A stretch of 64,000 nucleotides of DNA from Micromonospora fulviviridis (GTDB lineage Bacteria; Actinomycetota; Actinomycetes; Mycobacteriales; Micromonosporaceae), in the NCBI RefSeq assembly GCF_014648395.1, contig NZ_BMRA01000005.1:1-64000 (forward strand), given 5' to 3'. Both the position numbers and the translations under genes were made by a program. Below the pieces are notes generated by a model. That model saw only the letters and a list, made by a program, of their open reading frames with translations. It did not search any database and was not told where the DNA came from. The first letter of the stretch is position 1; each line of letters starts with the position of its first letter. Positions 1-8,880 of this stretch are shown here, piece by piece.

Positions 1-1
1 G

Positions 2-76
2 TCGGCCTACCCGGACGCGTACGCGCAGTGGGAGCAGCAGGCCGCCGACATCGTCGCCCACAACTGGAACAGCTGA
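2..76 (+). CDS. C-terminal end of an unidentified protein (partial)
   Basis: The window opens inside a gene. The second reading frame gives 24 residues ending in HNWNS followed by TGA, and a strong hairpin follows ten bases later, as expected at the end of a transcription unit. The visible tail is acidic and aromatic (YPDAYAQWEQQ) with no diagnostic motif, so no function can be assigned. The frame was chosen because it stays open to the window edge and its stop sits directly before the terminator. Confidence 0.6.
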   Translation, partial: SAYPDAYAQWEQQAADIVAHNWNS

Positions 77-86
77 CACAACGAAC

Positions 87-123
87 GCTGGCCGGCACCC
101 CGAACCAGGGGGTGCCGGCCAGC
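87..123. terminator. Intrinsic terminator-like hairpin
   Basis: A perfect 14-bp stem (87-100 with 110-123, left arm GCTGGCCGGCACCC) with a 9-nt loop lies 10 bp after the stop codon of the truncated first gene. There is no long T-run, which is usual for actinobacterial terminators. Confidence 0.75.
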
Positions 124-133
124 GGCCTCTCCG

Positions 134-180
134 GATCTTGGACAGTTACCGTTTCAGGCGAACGGAAACTGTCCAAGATC
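134..180. repeat. Long intergenic hairpin, GATCTTGG family copy 1
   Basis: Arms 134-147 and 167-180 pair perfectly over 14 bp (GATCTTGGACAGTT), then after one A/A mismatch 149-153 pairs with 161-165, leaving a 7-nt loop. The element sits between the end of the first gene and the convergent reductase gene, so it can act as a bidirectional terminator. A second hairpin with the same outer arm (GATCTTGG/CCAAGATC) occurs at 17403-17450, which points to a dispersed family. Confidence 0.7.
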
Positions 181-206
181 TCGGGTGGAGCGGGCAGGAC
201 GTGGTG

Positions 207-860
207 TCAGCGGACGACCTTGATGTTGAACAGGGCGGTGCCGAGCCCGCCGTACAGGCGCAGCCAGAGCGGTAGCAGCATCTCGGTGCCCCGGGCGGTG
301 GTGATGTCGCCCAGGTCGATCACGTCGGTGTGGCCGAAGCTGGCGAGCAGTTCGGTGACCACCTTCTTCGCCTCCGCGTCGTCGCCGGAGACGAAGACGC
401 TGTGGTCGCCGTCGGCGAGCTGCCGGGGGTGGGTCATCAGGTCGGCGGTGAGGGTGTTGAGCGCCTTCACCACCCGGGTACGCGGGAACGCCCGCTGGAT
501 CCGCTCGCCCAGCGAGTCGTCGTTCAGCACGGACAGGGTGGGCGGGAAACCCTTGCTGAAGTCGAGTGGGTTGGCGATGTCGAGCAGAACCTTGCCGGCC
601 AGGTTCTCCTCGCCCGCGGCGGTCAGCGCGGGGAGGGCGCCGTCGCCGCTGGTCGCGTTCACCACCAGCTCGGCGTCGACCGTGGCGTCGGCGTAACCGG
701 CCAGGTCGATGCCCGGGTGGGCGGTGGCCCAGTCGGCCCAGTCGCCGGCCCGGGTGGCCGCCACGTCGCGGGTGCCCACGGTGACGTCGTGGCCCAGCTC
801 GGCCGCGCGCGCGGCGATCGCCCGACCGACCATGCCGGTGCCCAGTACTGCGATGCGCAT
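207..860 (-). CDS. NADPH-dependent F420 reductase-like / NAD(P)-binding oxidoreductase
   Basis: A 217-residue cytosolic protein of the F420H2:NADP+ oxidoreductase (NpdG-like) family. The N-terminus is a Rossmann fold with GTGMVG at residues 7-12, and the TRD after the second strand fits NADP(H) recognition. The segments LVVNATSGDGALPAL and VLLDIANPLDFSKGFPP are typical of this family. The natural substrate cannot be told from sequence; in actinomycetes these proteins act on F420 or are uncharacterised quinone/NADPH reductases. It is divergent from a TetR gene with two palindromes in the 164-bp gap, so TetR control is likely. Confidence 0.8.
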   Translation of the reverse strand: MRIAVLGTGMVGRAIAARAAELGHDVTVGTRDVAATRAGDWADWATAHPGIDLAGYADATVDAELVVNATSGDGALPALTAAGEENLAGKVLLDIANPLDFSKGFPPTLSVLNDDSLGERIQRAFPRTRVVKALNTLTADLMTHPRQLADGDHSVFVSGDDAEAKKVVTELLASFGHTDVIDLGDITTARGTEMLLPLWLRLYGGLGTALFNIKVVR

Positions 861-925
861 GTCGAGTCCGTCCTCCGGTGATCGCGCGACGCCGATGCGA
901 CGCGCTCGGTGCGACCGAGACTAAC

Positions 926-939
926 AGACAGGTCTGTCT
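926..939. promoter_or_regulatory. Palindromic operator 1, probable TetR site
   Basis: A 6-bp inverted repeat AGACAG-GT-CTGTCT in the gap between the reductase and the TetR gene. It shares the AGAC/GTCTGT half-site with the second palindrome 50 bp further on, as expected for sites of a regulator controlling both divergent genes. Assignment to the neighbouring TetR protein is inferred. Confidence 0.6.
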
Positions 940-978
940 ACCGCGATACCCGAAGTCAGGAGTGCATGGCGAGCTAGG

Positions 979-994
979 CAGACGTACCGGTCTG
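979..994. promoter_or_regulatory. Palindromic operator 2, probable TetR site
   Basis: Inverted repeat CAGAC-N6-GTCTG about 30 bp upstream of the TetR start, with the same half-site as 926-939. The position near the tetR promoter suggests autorepression. Confidence 0.5.
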
Positions 995-1024
995 TAGACT
1001 TCAGCGGAGATCAAGGGAGGACTG

Positions 1025-1597
1025 ATGACGCGTACCCCCGCCGGCTCCGCCCGGGAGCGCATCCTGGACACCGCGTTCCGGCTCTTCTACGCCCACGGGC
1101 CGCGTGGCGTCGGGGTGGACACGGTGATCGCCGAGTCGGGCGTCGCCAAGGCCACCCTCTACAAGCACTTCCCGAGCAAGGACGAACTGGTGCTGGCGTA
1201 CCTGGACAAGGTCGACCAGGCGTGGTTCGGGGCGCTGCGGGCCGCCGCCCGGGAGGCCGGGGACGACCCCCGGGAGCAGCTCGTCGGCATGTTCGACGCG
1301 CTGGGTGGGGCCTGCCGCCGGGAGGGCTACCACGGCTGTGCGTTCATCAACACCGCCGCCGAGTCACCGAGCGGCAGCCCGGTGCACGCCCGTACCGTCG
1401 AGCACAAGAACGTGGTCCGGGCCTGGGTGACCGACCTGGCCCGACGGGCCGGGGCGGCCGATCCCGAGCTGCTGGCCCGCCAGCTCACCCTGCTGATCGA
1501 CGGCGGCCTGGCCAGCGGCGTACTGGACGCCGACCCGGCGGCCGCCGAGGCGGCCAAGCACACCGCCCGCGCCCTGGTCGCCGCCGCCACCGGCTGA
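1025..1597 (+). CDS. TetR/AcrR family transcriptional regulator
   Basis: A 190-residue repressor with an N-terminal TetR helix-turn-helix (about residues 33-52, reading TVIAESGVAKATLYKHF) and a C-terminal ligand domain with a CAFIN motif around residue 105, seen in the YxaF/LmrA-like branch that senses small toxic or aromatic compounds. The ATG follows an AAGGGAGGA ribosome-binding site at about 1012-1020. The divergent NAD(P)-binding reductase and the two palindromes between the genes suggest that it represses both. The ligand is unknown. Confidence 0.88.
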   Translation: MTRTPAGSARERILDTAFRLFYAHGPRGVGVDTVIAESGVAKATLYKHFPSKDELVLAYLDKVDQAWFGALRAAAREAGDDPREQLVGMFDALGGACRREGYHGCAFINTAAESPSGSPVHARTVEHKNVVRAWVTDLARRAGAADPELLARQLTLLIDGGLASGVLDADPAAAEAAKHTARALVAAATG

Positions 1598-1642
1598 GCC
1601 GGCGCCGCGCCGCCGGCGCAGGTCGACGTCGACCTGGACCGG

Positions 1643-2317
1643 TCAGGCCAGCCAGGTGTAGCGGCGCTCGGGGCGGCCGGCCGCGCCGTACTTGAGGGTC
1701 ACCTCGGCCCGCCCGCTGACGGCGTAGTGCTCCAGGTAGCGGCGGGCGCTGACCCGGGAGATGCCCACCCGGTCGGCGCACTCGCTGGCCGAGAGCGTCC
1801 CCTCGTGCTCACGCAGGGCGCGCTCCACCAGCTCGGCCGTCTCCGGGCTGAGGCCCCGGGGCAGGATCGCGGTGGCGGCCGGCGAGCCGCTGCGGGACAG
1901 CACCCGGTCCACGTCCGCCTGGTCGGCGACGACGGCCGCGCGCAGCGCGGTGCGGCGGGTGGCGTACTGCTCCAGCCGGGTGCGCAGCTCGTCGAAGCCG
2001 AACGGCTTGAGCAGGTAGTTGACCGCGCCGTAGCGGACGGCCCGGCGGACCGCCTCGGCCTCCCGGGCGGCGCTGATCACCAGTACGTCGCAGTCGTGCC
2101 GGGCCGCCCGGATCCGGGTCACCACGTCGAGGCCGAACATGTCGGGCAGGTAGAGGTCGAGCAGGACCAGGTCGGGGCGGAGCCGGTCGACCGCGGCCAC
2201 CGCCTCCTCGCCGGTGCTGGCGGTGCCGACCACCCGGAAGCCGTCGATCCGCTCGACGAAGCCCCGGTGGATCCGGGCCACCATGAAGTCGTCGTCGACG
2301 ACGAGTACGTCGATCAT
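1643..2317 (-). CDS. CitB/DcuR-type response regulator
   Basis: A 224-residue response regulator. The receiver domain (residues 1-120) has the acidic pocket DDD at 8-10, the phosphoacceptor Asp54 (LVLLDLYLPD) and the conserved Lys in LLKPF near residue 104. The C-terminal part (about 160-224) is the HTH of the CitB/DctR family, which controls uptake of C4-dicarboxylates and citrate. Its start overlaps the stop of the upstream kinase gene by 4 bp (ATGA), so the two are translationally coupled. The tctCBA operon runs divergently next door and is the obvious target. Confidence 0.9.
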   Translation of the reverse strand: MIDVLVVDDDFMVARIHRGFVERIDGFRVVGTASTGEEAVAAVDRLRPDLVLLDLYLPDMFGLDVVTRIRAARHDCDVLVISAAREAEAVRRAVRYGAVNYLLKPFGFDELRTRLEQYATRRTALRAAVVADQADVDRVLSRSGSPAATAILPRGLSPETAELVERALREHEGTLSASECADRVGISRVSARRYLEHYAVSGRAEVTLKYGAAGRPERRYTWLA

Positions 2318-3960
2318 CGCGCCCCCTCCGGCACGCCGCGCGGCACCGACATCCGGGCGGTGAACATCGCGCCCTCGTCGGTGTTGGTCACCGCGACCTC
2401 GCCCCCGCGACGGTGGCAGACCAGCCGGGTGAGCGCCAGGCCGATGCCGCGCTCACCGCCCTCGGCCGCCTTGGTGGTGAAGCCGTGGGTGAACACCTCC
2501 TGTGCCAGCTCCGGCGCCACCCCGGGGCCGGAGTCGCGGACCACGATCTCCACCGAGGCGGCGTCCTGGCGCAGCTCGGCCTCGACCCACGCCGGGCGGT
2601 CGGACGAGTGGGTGGCCACCGCCTCGACCGCGTTGTCCAGCAGGTTGCCGAGCACGGTGGCCACGTCGGCGGCCAGCTCCGGGGGCAGCCGGTCCAGCCC
2701 GGTCCGTTCGGAGACCCGCAGCTCCACCCGGCGCTCGGCGGCCACCGCCGACTTCGCCATGAGCAGCGCCGCCACCGCCGTGTCGTGGATCCGGCTGGTC
2801 ACCGTGAGGTCGAGCGAGGCGCGGTGCCGGCTCAGCGCGTCGACGTACCGGACCACCTCGTCGTGCTCGCCGATCTGGATCAGCCCGGAGATGGTGTGCA
2901 ACTGGTTGGCGAACTCGTGGGTCTGCGCCCGGAGCAGCTCGGTGGTGCTGCGGAACGAGCCGATCTCCTGCTCCAGGCGGGCCAGCTCGGTCCGGTCCCG
3001 CAGCGTGGTGACGGAGCCGAGCCGGCGGCCGTCCTTGCGGACCGTCATCCGGTTCATCACCAGCACCCGGCCGCCCCGGACCACCACCTGGTCCCGGGCC
3101 TCCGGTCCGCTGCCCGCGCCGGCCAGCACGTCCCGCAGGCGGCCGTTGATCCGTAGCTCGGCGAGGCTGCGGCCGAGGCTGTGTTCGGGCAGGTCGAGCA
3201 GGCGCCGGCCGACCGCGTTGACCAGGGTGACCCGGTGCTGCGGGTCCAGCGCGATCACCCCCTCGGCGATGCCGTGCAGCAGCGCCTCCCGGTGCTCGGC
3301 CAGCCCGGCGATCTCCCGGGGCTCCAGGCCGAGGGTCTGCCGCTTGATCCGGCGGGCCAGCAGCCACGACCCGACCACCCCGAGGCCGCAGGCGATGCCC
3401 AGGTAGGTGAGCAGGTACGACGACGCCCCGACGAGCCGCTGCGACCAGGTCCGCGACGCCTCGCCGACGACCACCACGCCGAGGTACCGGCCGAGGTTCT
3501 TCTTCGTCTTCGGGTCGTCGCCGAGCACCGGCACCTGGGCCGTCAACTCCTGGGACCCGTCGACCTCCAGCTCGCCGAACCAGCTCCGGCCCTGCGCCAC
3601 CTCGGGGTCGCCGAGCACGACCCGGCTGCCCACCAGCGTCGGGTTCGTCGAGGCGACCACCCGGCCCCGGGCGTTCGCGACGGTCACCGACGTGACGCCG
3701 TACTGGGTGCGGATGTTCTGCACCAGCGGGGCGATCGCCTCGCCGGGCGCGGGCTGGTCGAGCTGGTCGCGGAGCAGGGGGCTGCCACCGAGCTGTTCGG
3801 CGAGGGTGGCGACGCGGCGCCCCTCGACCCGGTTGAAGGTCGCCGCGGACTGCGCCAGCGAGACGGCGGCCACCGCCACGAGCACCACGACGATGATCGC
3901 GAGCTGGAGGATCAGCAGCTGCCCGGCGAGCGTACGGCGCCGGGACGTGACCGCGACCAC
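2314..3960 (-). CDS. CitA/DcuS-type sensor histidine kinase
   Basis: A membrane kinase of about 548 residues: one TM helix near the N-terminus (LLILQLAIIVVVLVAVAAVS), an extracytoplasmic sensor domain of about 130 residues, a second TM (TYLGIACGLGVVGSWLL), a PAS domain (GIAEGVIALDPQHRVTLVN), a SpoOB-type dimerisation helix with the phospho-His in THEFANQLH, and a HATPase_c domain (NLLDNAVEA, GPGVAP, GIGLAL). This order is that of the citrate/C4-dicarboxylate sensors CitA, DcuS and DctS. The GTG at 3960 is chosen for the purine-rich GGAAGTTGAGG upstream; an in-frame GTG at 3987 is possible. It faces tctC across about 100 bp. Confidence 0.88.
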   Translation of the reverse strand: MVAVTSRRRTLAGQLLILQLAIIVVVLVAVAAVSLAQSAATFNRVEGRRVATLAEQLGGSPLLRDQLDQPAPGEAIAPLVQNIRTQYGVTSVTVANARGRVVASTNPTLVGSRVVLGDPEVAQGRSWFGELEVDGSQELTAQVPVLGDDPKTKKNLGRYLGVVVVGEASRTWSQRLVGASSYLLTYLGIACGLGVVGSWLLARRIKRQTLGLEPREIAGLAEHREALLHGIAEGVIALDPQHRVTLVNAVGRRLLDLPEHSLGRSLAELRINGRLRDVLAGAGSGPEARDQVVVRGGRVLVMNRMTVRKDGRRLGSVTTLRDRTELARLEQEIGSFRSTTELLRAQTHEFANQLHTISGLIQIGEHDEVVRYVDALSRHRASLDLTVTSRIHDTAVAALLMAKSAVAAERRVELRVSERTGLDRLPPELAADVATVLGNLLDNAVEAVATHSSDRPAWVEAELRQDAASVEIVVRDSGPGVAPELAQEVFTHGFTTKAAEGGERGIGLALTRLVCHRRGGEVAVTNTDEGAMFTARMSVPRGVPEGAR

Positions 3961-4059
3961 AAAGACCTCAACTTCCGCTGGTGACACAACGCAGACAAGC
4001 TGCCCGGGTGGAGGCCACCATCTTGCCGCTGGACTCATTCGAAACGGAAGAGAAACAAG

Positions 4060-5067
4060 ATGGCAACTAGGAGAAACGTGCTGGTCATGGGGGTCGCCGC
4101 CGCCACGGCGCTGGCCCTGGCTGCCTGTGGCGCCACCGCCGACAAGAACGAGGGCGGCTCCAGCAACGACGGCAAGCCGGTCAGCGGACTGCGGATCATG
4201 GTCCCGAACACCCCGGGCGGCGGGTACGACACCACCGCCCGGACCGCCGCGAAGGTGATGGAGGACGCCAAGATCGCCTCCGGCGTCCAGGTGTTCAACC
4301 TGCCCGGCGCGGGCGGCACGGTCGGCCTCCAGCGGACCGTGAACGAGAAGGGCAACGGCAAGCTGGCCATGCAGATGGGCCTGGGCGTGGTCGGTGCCTC
4401 GTACACCTCCAAGTCGGCGGCGACGCTGACCCAGACCACCCCGCTCGCCAAGCTCATCGAGGAGGCCGGCGCCATCGTGGTGCCGAAGGACTCCCCGTAC
4501 AAGACCATCAACGACCTGGTCACGGCGTGGAAGGCCAACCCGAAGGGCATCGCGGTCGGCGGCGGCTCCTCGCCCGGCGGCCCGGACCACCTGCTGCCCA
4601 TGCAGCTCGCCAAGACCGTCGGCATCGACCCCCGCCAGGTCAACTTCGTCTCGTACGACGGCGGCGGCGAGCTGCTGCCCGCCGTCCTCGGCGGCAAGGT
4701 GGCCTTCGGCGCCAGCGGCTTCGGCGAGTTCCTCGACCAGGTCGAGGCCGGCCAGATCCGGGTCCTCGCGGTGACCAGCGAGGCGCCGATCGAGGCGCTC
4801 AAGGACGTGCCGACCCTGAAGTCCGCCGGCATCGACCTGGTCTTCACGAACTGGCGGGGCATCGTCGCGCCGCCCGGCATCAGCGACGCCGACAAGAAGG
4901 TCTGGATCGACGTGCTGACGAAGATGCACGAGTCGGAGGAGTGGAAGGCCGAGCTGAAGAAGCGCGGCTGGACCGACGCGTTCGTCACCGGCGACGAGTT
5001 CGGCACCTTCCTGACCGAGCAGGACAAGGCAGTGGCCGACGTGCTCAAGCAGCTCGGATTGGCATGA
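4060..5067 (+). CDS. tctC: Tripartite tricarboxylate transporter, substrate-binding lipoprotein TctC
   Basis: A 335-residue extracytoplasmic binding protein of the Bug/TctC family. It has a lipoprotein signal peptide with the lipobox LAAC (Cys23), then the family hallmarks IMVPNTPGGGYDTTAR and LPGAGGT. It captures tricarboxylates such as citrate, or related carboxylates, and hands them to TctA/TctB. The ATG has a GGAAGAG ribosome-binding site. It is the first gene of a tight operon, and its stop overlaps the tctB start by 4 bp. A divergent CitA-like kinase supports carboxylate-induced expression. The exact substrate cannot be read from the sequence. Confidence 0.9.
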   Translation: MATRRNVLVMGVAAATALALAACGATADKNEGGSSNDGKPVSGLRIMVPNTPGGGYDTTARTAAKVMEDAKIASGVQVFNLPGAGGTVGLQRTVNEKGNGKLAMQMGLGVVGASYTSKSAATLTQTTPLAKLIEEAGAIVVPKDSPYKTINDLVTAWKANPKGIAVGGGSSPGGPDHLLPMQLAKTVGIDPRQVNFVSYDGGGELLPAVLGGKVAFGASGFGEFLDQVEAGQIRVLAVTSEAPIEALKDVPTLKSAGIDLVFTNWRGIVAPPGISDADKKVWIDVLTKMHESEEWKAELKKRGWTDAFVTGDEFGTFLTEQDKAVADVLKQLGLA

Positions 5068-5771
5068 GCGGCATGACGACGCGACCGGACCGGGGCGGCG
5101 ACCTGCCGCCCCGGCCCCCGGCCGTACCGGACATCCCGGCGCAGCCGGGCCCGGAGGCCGCCGCGGCCGGACCGCCGCCCGCTGCGGCGACAGCGCCGGG
5201 AGCGGACGACCCGGCCGCGGGGCGTACGCCGGAGGAGTCGCCGGCCGCCGACCCGGCGGCGGACGCCGTGGCGGAGCCGGCCCCGCGACCCGACCGGGCG
5301 CAGTACGGCGTGGTGGCGTTCCTCGCCCTGGTCGGCGGGCTGGTCATCTTCGACGCGACGACCCGGATCGGGCGCGCGATCAACACGGCCGACCCGATCG
5401 GCCCCAAGCCGGTGCCGATCCTGCTCGGCGTGCTGCTGCTCGTCATCGCGGTGATCTACGCGGTGGACGTGGCCCGCGGCGGCGCCGGCGAGCCGGAGGC
5501 CGGCGAGGACGTCGACCTGACCGTTCCCGTCGACTGGCGCACCGTGCTGCTGCTGATCGGCGCGTTCCTGGTCAACGCCGTGCTCATCGACCGGCTCGGC
5601 TGGGTGATCAGCGGGACGATCCTCTTCTGGGGATCGGCCTACGCCCTGGGCAACCGCCACTACGTGCGCAACCTGCTGATCGCCGTCGCGCTGTCGTTGA
5701 TCACGTTCTACACCTTCGCCATCGGACTCGGTGTCGACCTGCCCGCCGGCGTGCTGCAAGGGATCCTGTAG
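5064..5771 (+). CDS. tctB: Tripartite tricarboxylate transporter, small membrane subunit TctB
   Basis: A 235-residue protein whose C-terminal two thirds carry about four membrane helices (VVAFLALVGGLVIFDATT, ILLGVLLLVIAVIYAVD, VLLLIGAFLVNAVLIDRL, LLIAVALSLITFYTFAIGL), the TctB pattern. The first 80 residues are an unusual Pro/Ala/Asp-rich extension, probably a disordered cytoplasmic tail absent from proteobacterial TctB. The ATG at 5064 overlaps the tctC stop (ATGA); an alternative ATG lies at 5073. The stop abuts the tctA ATG directly. Confidence 0.88.
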   Translation: MSGMTTRPDRGGDLPPRPPAVPDIPAQPGPEAAAAGPPPAAATAPGADDPAAGRTPEESPAADPAADAVAEPAPRPDRAQYGVVAFLALVGGLVIFDATTRIGRAINTADPIGPKPVPILLGVLLLVIAVIYAVDVARGGAGEPEAGEDVDLTVPVDWRTVLLLIGAFLVNAVLIDRLGWVISGTILFWGSAYALGNRHYVRNLLIAVALSLITFYTFAIGLGVDLPAGVLQGIL

Positions 5772-7274
5772 ATGGACAACTTCGCCAACCTGCTCGACGG
5801 GTTCGCCAACGTGCTGACCCCGATGAACCTGCTGTTCGCCCTGATCGGGGTGACCATCGGCACCGCCGTCGGCGTGCTGCCCGGCATCGGCCCGGCCATG
5901 ACCGTGGCGCTGCTCCTGCCGGTCACCTACGGGATGGAGCCGGCCCAGGCGTTCATCATGTTCGCCGGCATCTTCTACGGCGGCATGTACGGCGGATCGA
6001 CCACCTCGATCCTGCTGAACACCCCCGGCGAGTCCTCGTCGGTGGTGACCGCCATCGAGGGCAACAAGATGGCGAAGGCGGGCCGGGCCGCCCAGGCGCT
6101 GGCCACCGCCGCGATCGGCTCGTTCGTCGCCGGCACCATCGCCACCGTGCTGCTGGTGGTGGTCACCCCGCCGGTGGTGCAGTTCGCGATCAGCCTGGGC
6201 GCACCCGACTACTTCGCGCTGATGCTGCTGGCGTTCGTGTCCGTCACCGCGGTGCTCGGCGCGTCCCGGGTACGCGGCTTCGCCTCGCTGCTGCTCGGCC
6301 TGGTGATCGGTGTGATCGGCATCGACCAGTCCGGCCAGCAGCGGCTCACCTTCGGGCTGCCGCAGCTCGCCGACGGCATCGACGTGGTCGTGGTGGCGGT
6401 CGGCATCTTCGCCGTGGGCGAGGCGCTCTGGATCGCCGCGCACCTGCGCCGCAGGTCCGGCGAGGTGATCCCGGTGGGCCAGCCGTGGCTGGGGAAGCAG
6501 GACTGGAAGCGGTCCTGGAAGCCGTGGCTGCGAGGAACGGCGTTCGGGTTCCCGTTCGGCGCGGTGCCGGCGGGCGGGGCGGAGATCCCCACCTTCCTGT
6601 CGTACGTCACCGAGAAGAAGCTCTCGAAGCACCCGGAGGAGTTCGGCCGGGGGGCGATCGAGGGCGTCGCCGGGCCGGAGGCCGCGAACAACGCCTCGGC
6701 CGCCGGCACGCTGGTGCCGATGCTGGCGATCGGCCTGCCGACCAACGCCACCGCCGCGGTGATGCTGGCCGCCTTCGAGGGGTACGGCATCCAGCCCGGC
6801 CCGCTGCTGTTCACGCGGGAGTCCAGCCTGGTCTGGACGCTGATCGCCAGCCTGTTCGTGGGCAACCTGCTGCTGCTGGTGCTCAACCTGCCGCTCGCCC
6901 CGGCGTGGGCGCGGCTGCTCAGGATCCCGCGCCCCTACCTCTACGCCGGGATCCTCTTCTTCGCGTCGATGGGCGCGTACGCGGTCAACGCGCAGCCGTT
7001 CGACCTGTACCTGCTGCTCGCCCTCGGCCTGCTCGGCTTCGGCATGCGCCGCTTCGGGCTGCCGATCCTGCCGCTGATCGTCGGCGTCATCCTCGGCCCG
7101 CGTGCCGAGCTGCAGGGCCGGCGCGCGTTGCAGCTCTCCGGCGGTGAGCTGCACGGGCTGGTCGGCGGCTGGGTGTCCTGGCTGATCTACGCCACGATCG
7201 CCGTGGTGCTCCTCTGGCCGCTGATCGGCCGGTTCGTGGTCCGTCCGCTGCGCGGAAGGTTGGTGACGGCATGA
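5772..7274 (+). CDS. tctA: Tripartite tricarboxylate transporter, large membrane subunit TctA
   Basis: A 500-residue polytopic permease, the transport channel of the TTT system, driven by the ion gradient. It contains the signature segments [37 protein letters not shown] and NTPGE near the N-terminus, and the inverted-repeat half marked by [11 protein letters not shown] and [13 protein letters not shown]. Length and helix count match the family. It starts immediately after tctB, and its stop overlaps the start of the stress-protein gene, so all belong to one transcript. Confidence 0.93.
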   Translation: MDNFANLLDGFANVLTPMNLLFALIGVTIGTAVGVLPGIGPAMTVALLLPVTYGMEPAQAFIMFAGIFYGGMYGGSTTSILLNTPGESSSVVTAIEGNKMAKAGRAAQALATAAIGSFVAGTIATVLLVVVTPPVVQFAISLGAPDYFALMLLAFVSVTAVLGASRVRGFASLLLGLVIGVIGIDQSGQQRLTFGLPQLADGIDVVVVAVGIFAVGEALWIAAHLRRRSGEVIPVGQPWLGKQDWKRSWKPWLRGTAFGFPFGAVPAGGAEIPTFLSYVTEKKLSKHPEEFGRGAIEGVAGPEAANNASAAGTLVPMLAIGLPTNATAAVMLAAFEGYGIQPGPLLFTRESSLVWTLIASLFVGNLLLLVLNLPLAPAWARLLRIPRPYLYAGILFFASMGAYAVNAQPFDLYLLLALGLLGFGMRRFGLPILPLIVGVILGPRAELQGRRALQLSGGELHGLVGGWVSWLIYATIAVVLLWPLIGRFVVRPLRGRLVTA

Positions 7275-7663
7275 CGGTGCTGGTGGGGTACGTCCCCTCG
7301 CCGCTGGGCGAGGCGGCCCTGCGGGCCGCGATCGAGCAGGCCCGGTTCCGCGACGAGCCGGTGCTGGTGGTGAACACCTCGCGCGGCGAGGCGTACGCCG
7401 ACCCGCGGCTGGCCCAGGAGCCGGACCTGGACCGGGTGGTCCGCGAACTGGTCGCCGCCGGGGTGCCGCACGACGTCCGGCAGCTCATGCGGGGGCGGGA
7501 CGCGGCGGAGGAGATCGCCGAGATCGTCGAGACGGAGGACGTGTCGCTGGTCGTGATCGGCATCCGGCACCGCACCCCGGTCGGCAAGCTGATCATGGGC
7601 TCGACCGCGCAGGAGATCCTGCTCCGGGTGCCCTGCCCGGTGCTCGCCGTGAAGGCCGACTGA
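7271..7663 (+). CDS. Universal stress protein (UspA family)
   Basis: A 130-residue single-domain UspA protein. The ATP-binding C-terminal block reads [20 protein letters not shown] and ends with CPVLAVK, close to the G-X2-G-X9-G(S/T) consensus. It overlaps tctA by 4 bp. UspA-fold proteins are often encoded with secondary and TRAP/TTT carriers, where they may tune transport in response to ATP; such a link to TctABC is inferred from position only. Confidence 0.88.
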   Translation: MTVLVGYVPSPLGEAALRAAIEQARFRDEPVLVVNTSRGEAYADPRLAQEPDLDRVVRELVAAGVPHDVRQLMRGRDAAEEIAEIVETEDVSLVVIGIRHRTPVGKLIMGSTAQEILLRVPCPVLAVKAD

Positions 7664-7664
7664 G

Positions 7665-8867
7665 TTGGCGCCCGGGGACCCCGCGGTCCCCGGGCGCGCC
7701 CAGACGGGCCTGCTCCTCACGCACACCGTCGCGGTGCAGGCGGTCACCTTCATGCTCCGGCCGGCGTCCGCGTACCGGGCGCTGGAGCTGGACGTGCCGG
7801 GGGCCTGGCTGGGCGTGCTCGGGGCCAGCTTCGCCGTCGTACCCCTGGTGCTGGCCGTGCCCTCCGGGCACGCCGTGGACCGGCTCGGCGAGCGCCGCGT
7901 CGCGCTCGCCGGGTCCGCGCTGCTGGTCGCCGCGGGCCTCGGCTTCGTGCTGCTCGCCGGCTCGGTGGCCGGCCTGGTCCTGGCCAGCATGGCGCTCGGC
8001 ACCGCGCACCTCTGCGCGGTGGTCGCCCAGCAGGCGCTGGTCGCCAACCGCACCCCGGCCGACCGGTACGACGCCGCGTTCGGCTACTACACGTTCGCCG
8101 CCTCGCTGGGGCAGGCGCTCGGCCCCGGCCTGATCGTGCTCTTCGGCGGGGACCACCCGATCCCCGACACCCGGGCCATCTTCCTCGGCGCCACGGTGGT
8201 GGCGCTGCCGCTGCTGGTCGTGACGCTGTTCCTGCGCCCGTCCGGGCACCACCGGCAGGCCGCCGACGGTTCCAGCGCCGGTGGGCTGCGTGACCTGCTC
8301 CGCCAGCCCGGCCTGGTCCGCGCCCTCACGGTGAGCTGCGTCGTCCTGGCGGCGGTCGACATCACCCTGGTCTACCTGCCCGCGCTCGGCGCGGAACGCG
8401 GCATCGCCGCCGGTTCGATCGGCATCCTGCTCGGGGTCCGGGCGGTCGCCTCGATGGCGTCCCGGCTGCTGCTCGGGCGACTCGTGGCGGCCCTCGGCCG
8501 GCGGGTCGTGCTGGTCGGCACCGTGGCGCTCTCCGCCGTCGGGCTGGCCCTGCTGCTGCCACCGCTGCCCTTCGCGGTGCTGCTGGTGGTGGTCGCGGTG
8601 GCCGGGCTCGGGCTGGGCGCGGGCCAGCCGCTGACCATGTCGTTCCTGGCCGAGGTGGCTCCGCCCGGGCTGCGCGGCCGGGCGATGTCGCTGCGGCTCA
8701 CCGGCAACCGGCTCGGCCAGGTGCTCATCCCCAGCGCCGCCGGCGCGCTCGCGGCCGGCACCGGCGCGGCCGGCGTCCTCGCCTGCACTGCGGCCGGCCT
8801 GGCCGGCGCGGCCGCCGCCGCCACCCGCCTGCACCGGGCACCGCCCGCGGCTCCCCACCCTGAGTGA
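7665..8867 (+). CDS. MFS transporter
   Basis: A 400-residue major facilitator with about 12 TM helices. The loop between helices 2 and 3 reads [12 protein letters not shown], the MFS motif A (GxxxDRxGRR), and there is a repeat in the second half ([14 protein letters not shown]). It starts at TTG 7665, one base after the usp stop; no better start exists upstream. The substrate is unknown; the position inside the tct operon suggests an organic acid or its breakdown product. An antisense frame across this gene is a codon-bias artefact. Confidence 0.82.
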   Translation: MAPGDPAVPGRAQTGLLLTHTVAVQAVTFMLRPASAYRALELDVPGAWLGVLGASFAVVPLVLAVPSGHAVDRLGERRVALAGSALLVAAGLGFVLLAGSVAGLVLASMALGTAHLCAVVAQQALVANRTPADRYDAAFGYYTFAASLGQALGPGLIVLFGGDHPIPDTRAIFLGATVVALPLLVVTLFLRPSGHHRQAADGSSAGGLRDLLRQPGLVRALTVSCVVLAAVDITLVYLPALGAERGIAAGSIGILLGVRAVASMASRLLLGRLVAALGRRVVLVGTVALSAVGLALLLPPLPFAVLLVVVAVAGLGLGAGQPLTMSFLAEVAPPGLRGRAMSLRLTGNRLGQVLIPSAAGALAAGTGAAGVLACTAAGLAGAAAAATRLHRAPPAAPHPE

Positions 8868-8880
8868 GAGAAGGACGACC

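Noticed and set aside
4035-7154. A 1039-codon open frame antisense to the tctCBA genes
   Set aside because: It is produced by the high GC third-position bias of the real genes. Its translation is His/Gln/Arg-rich without domains, while the opposite strand encodes clear transporter subunits.
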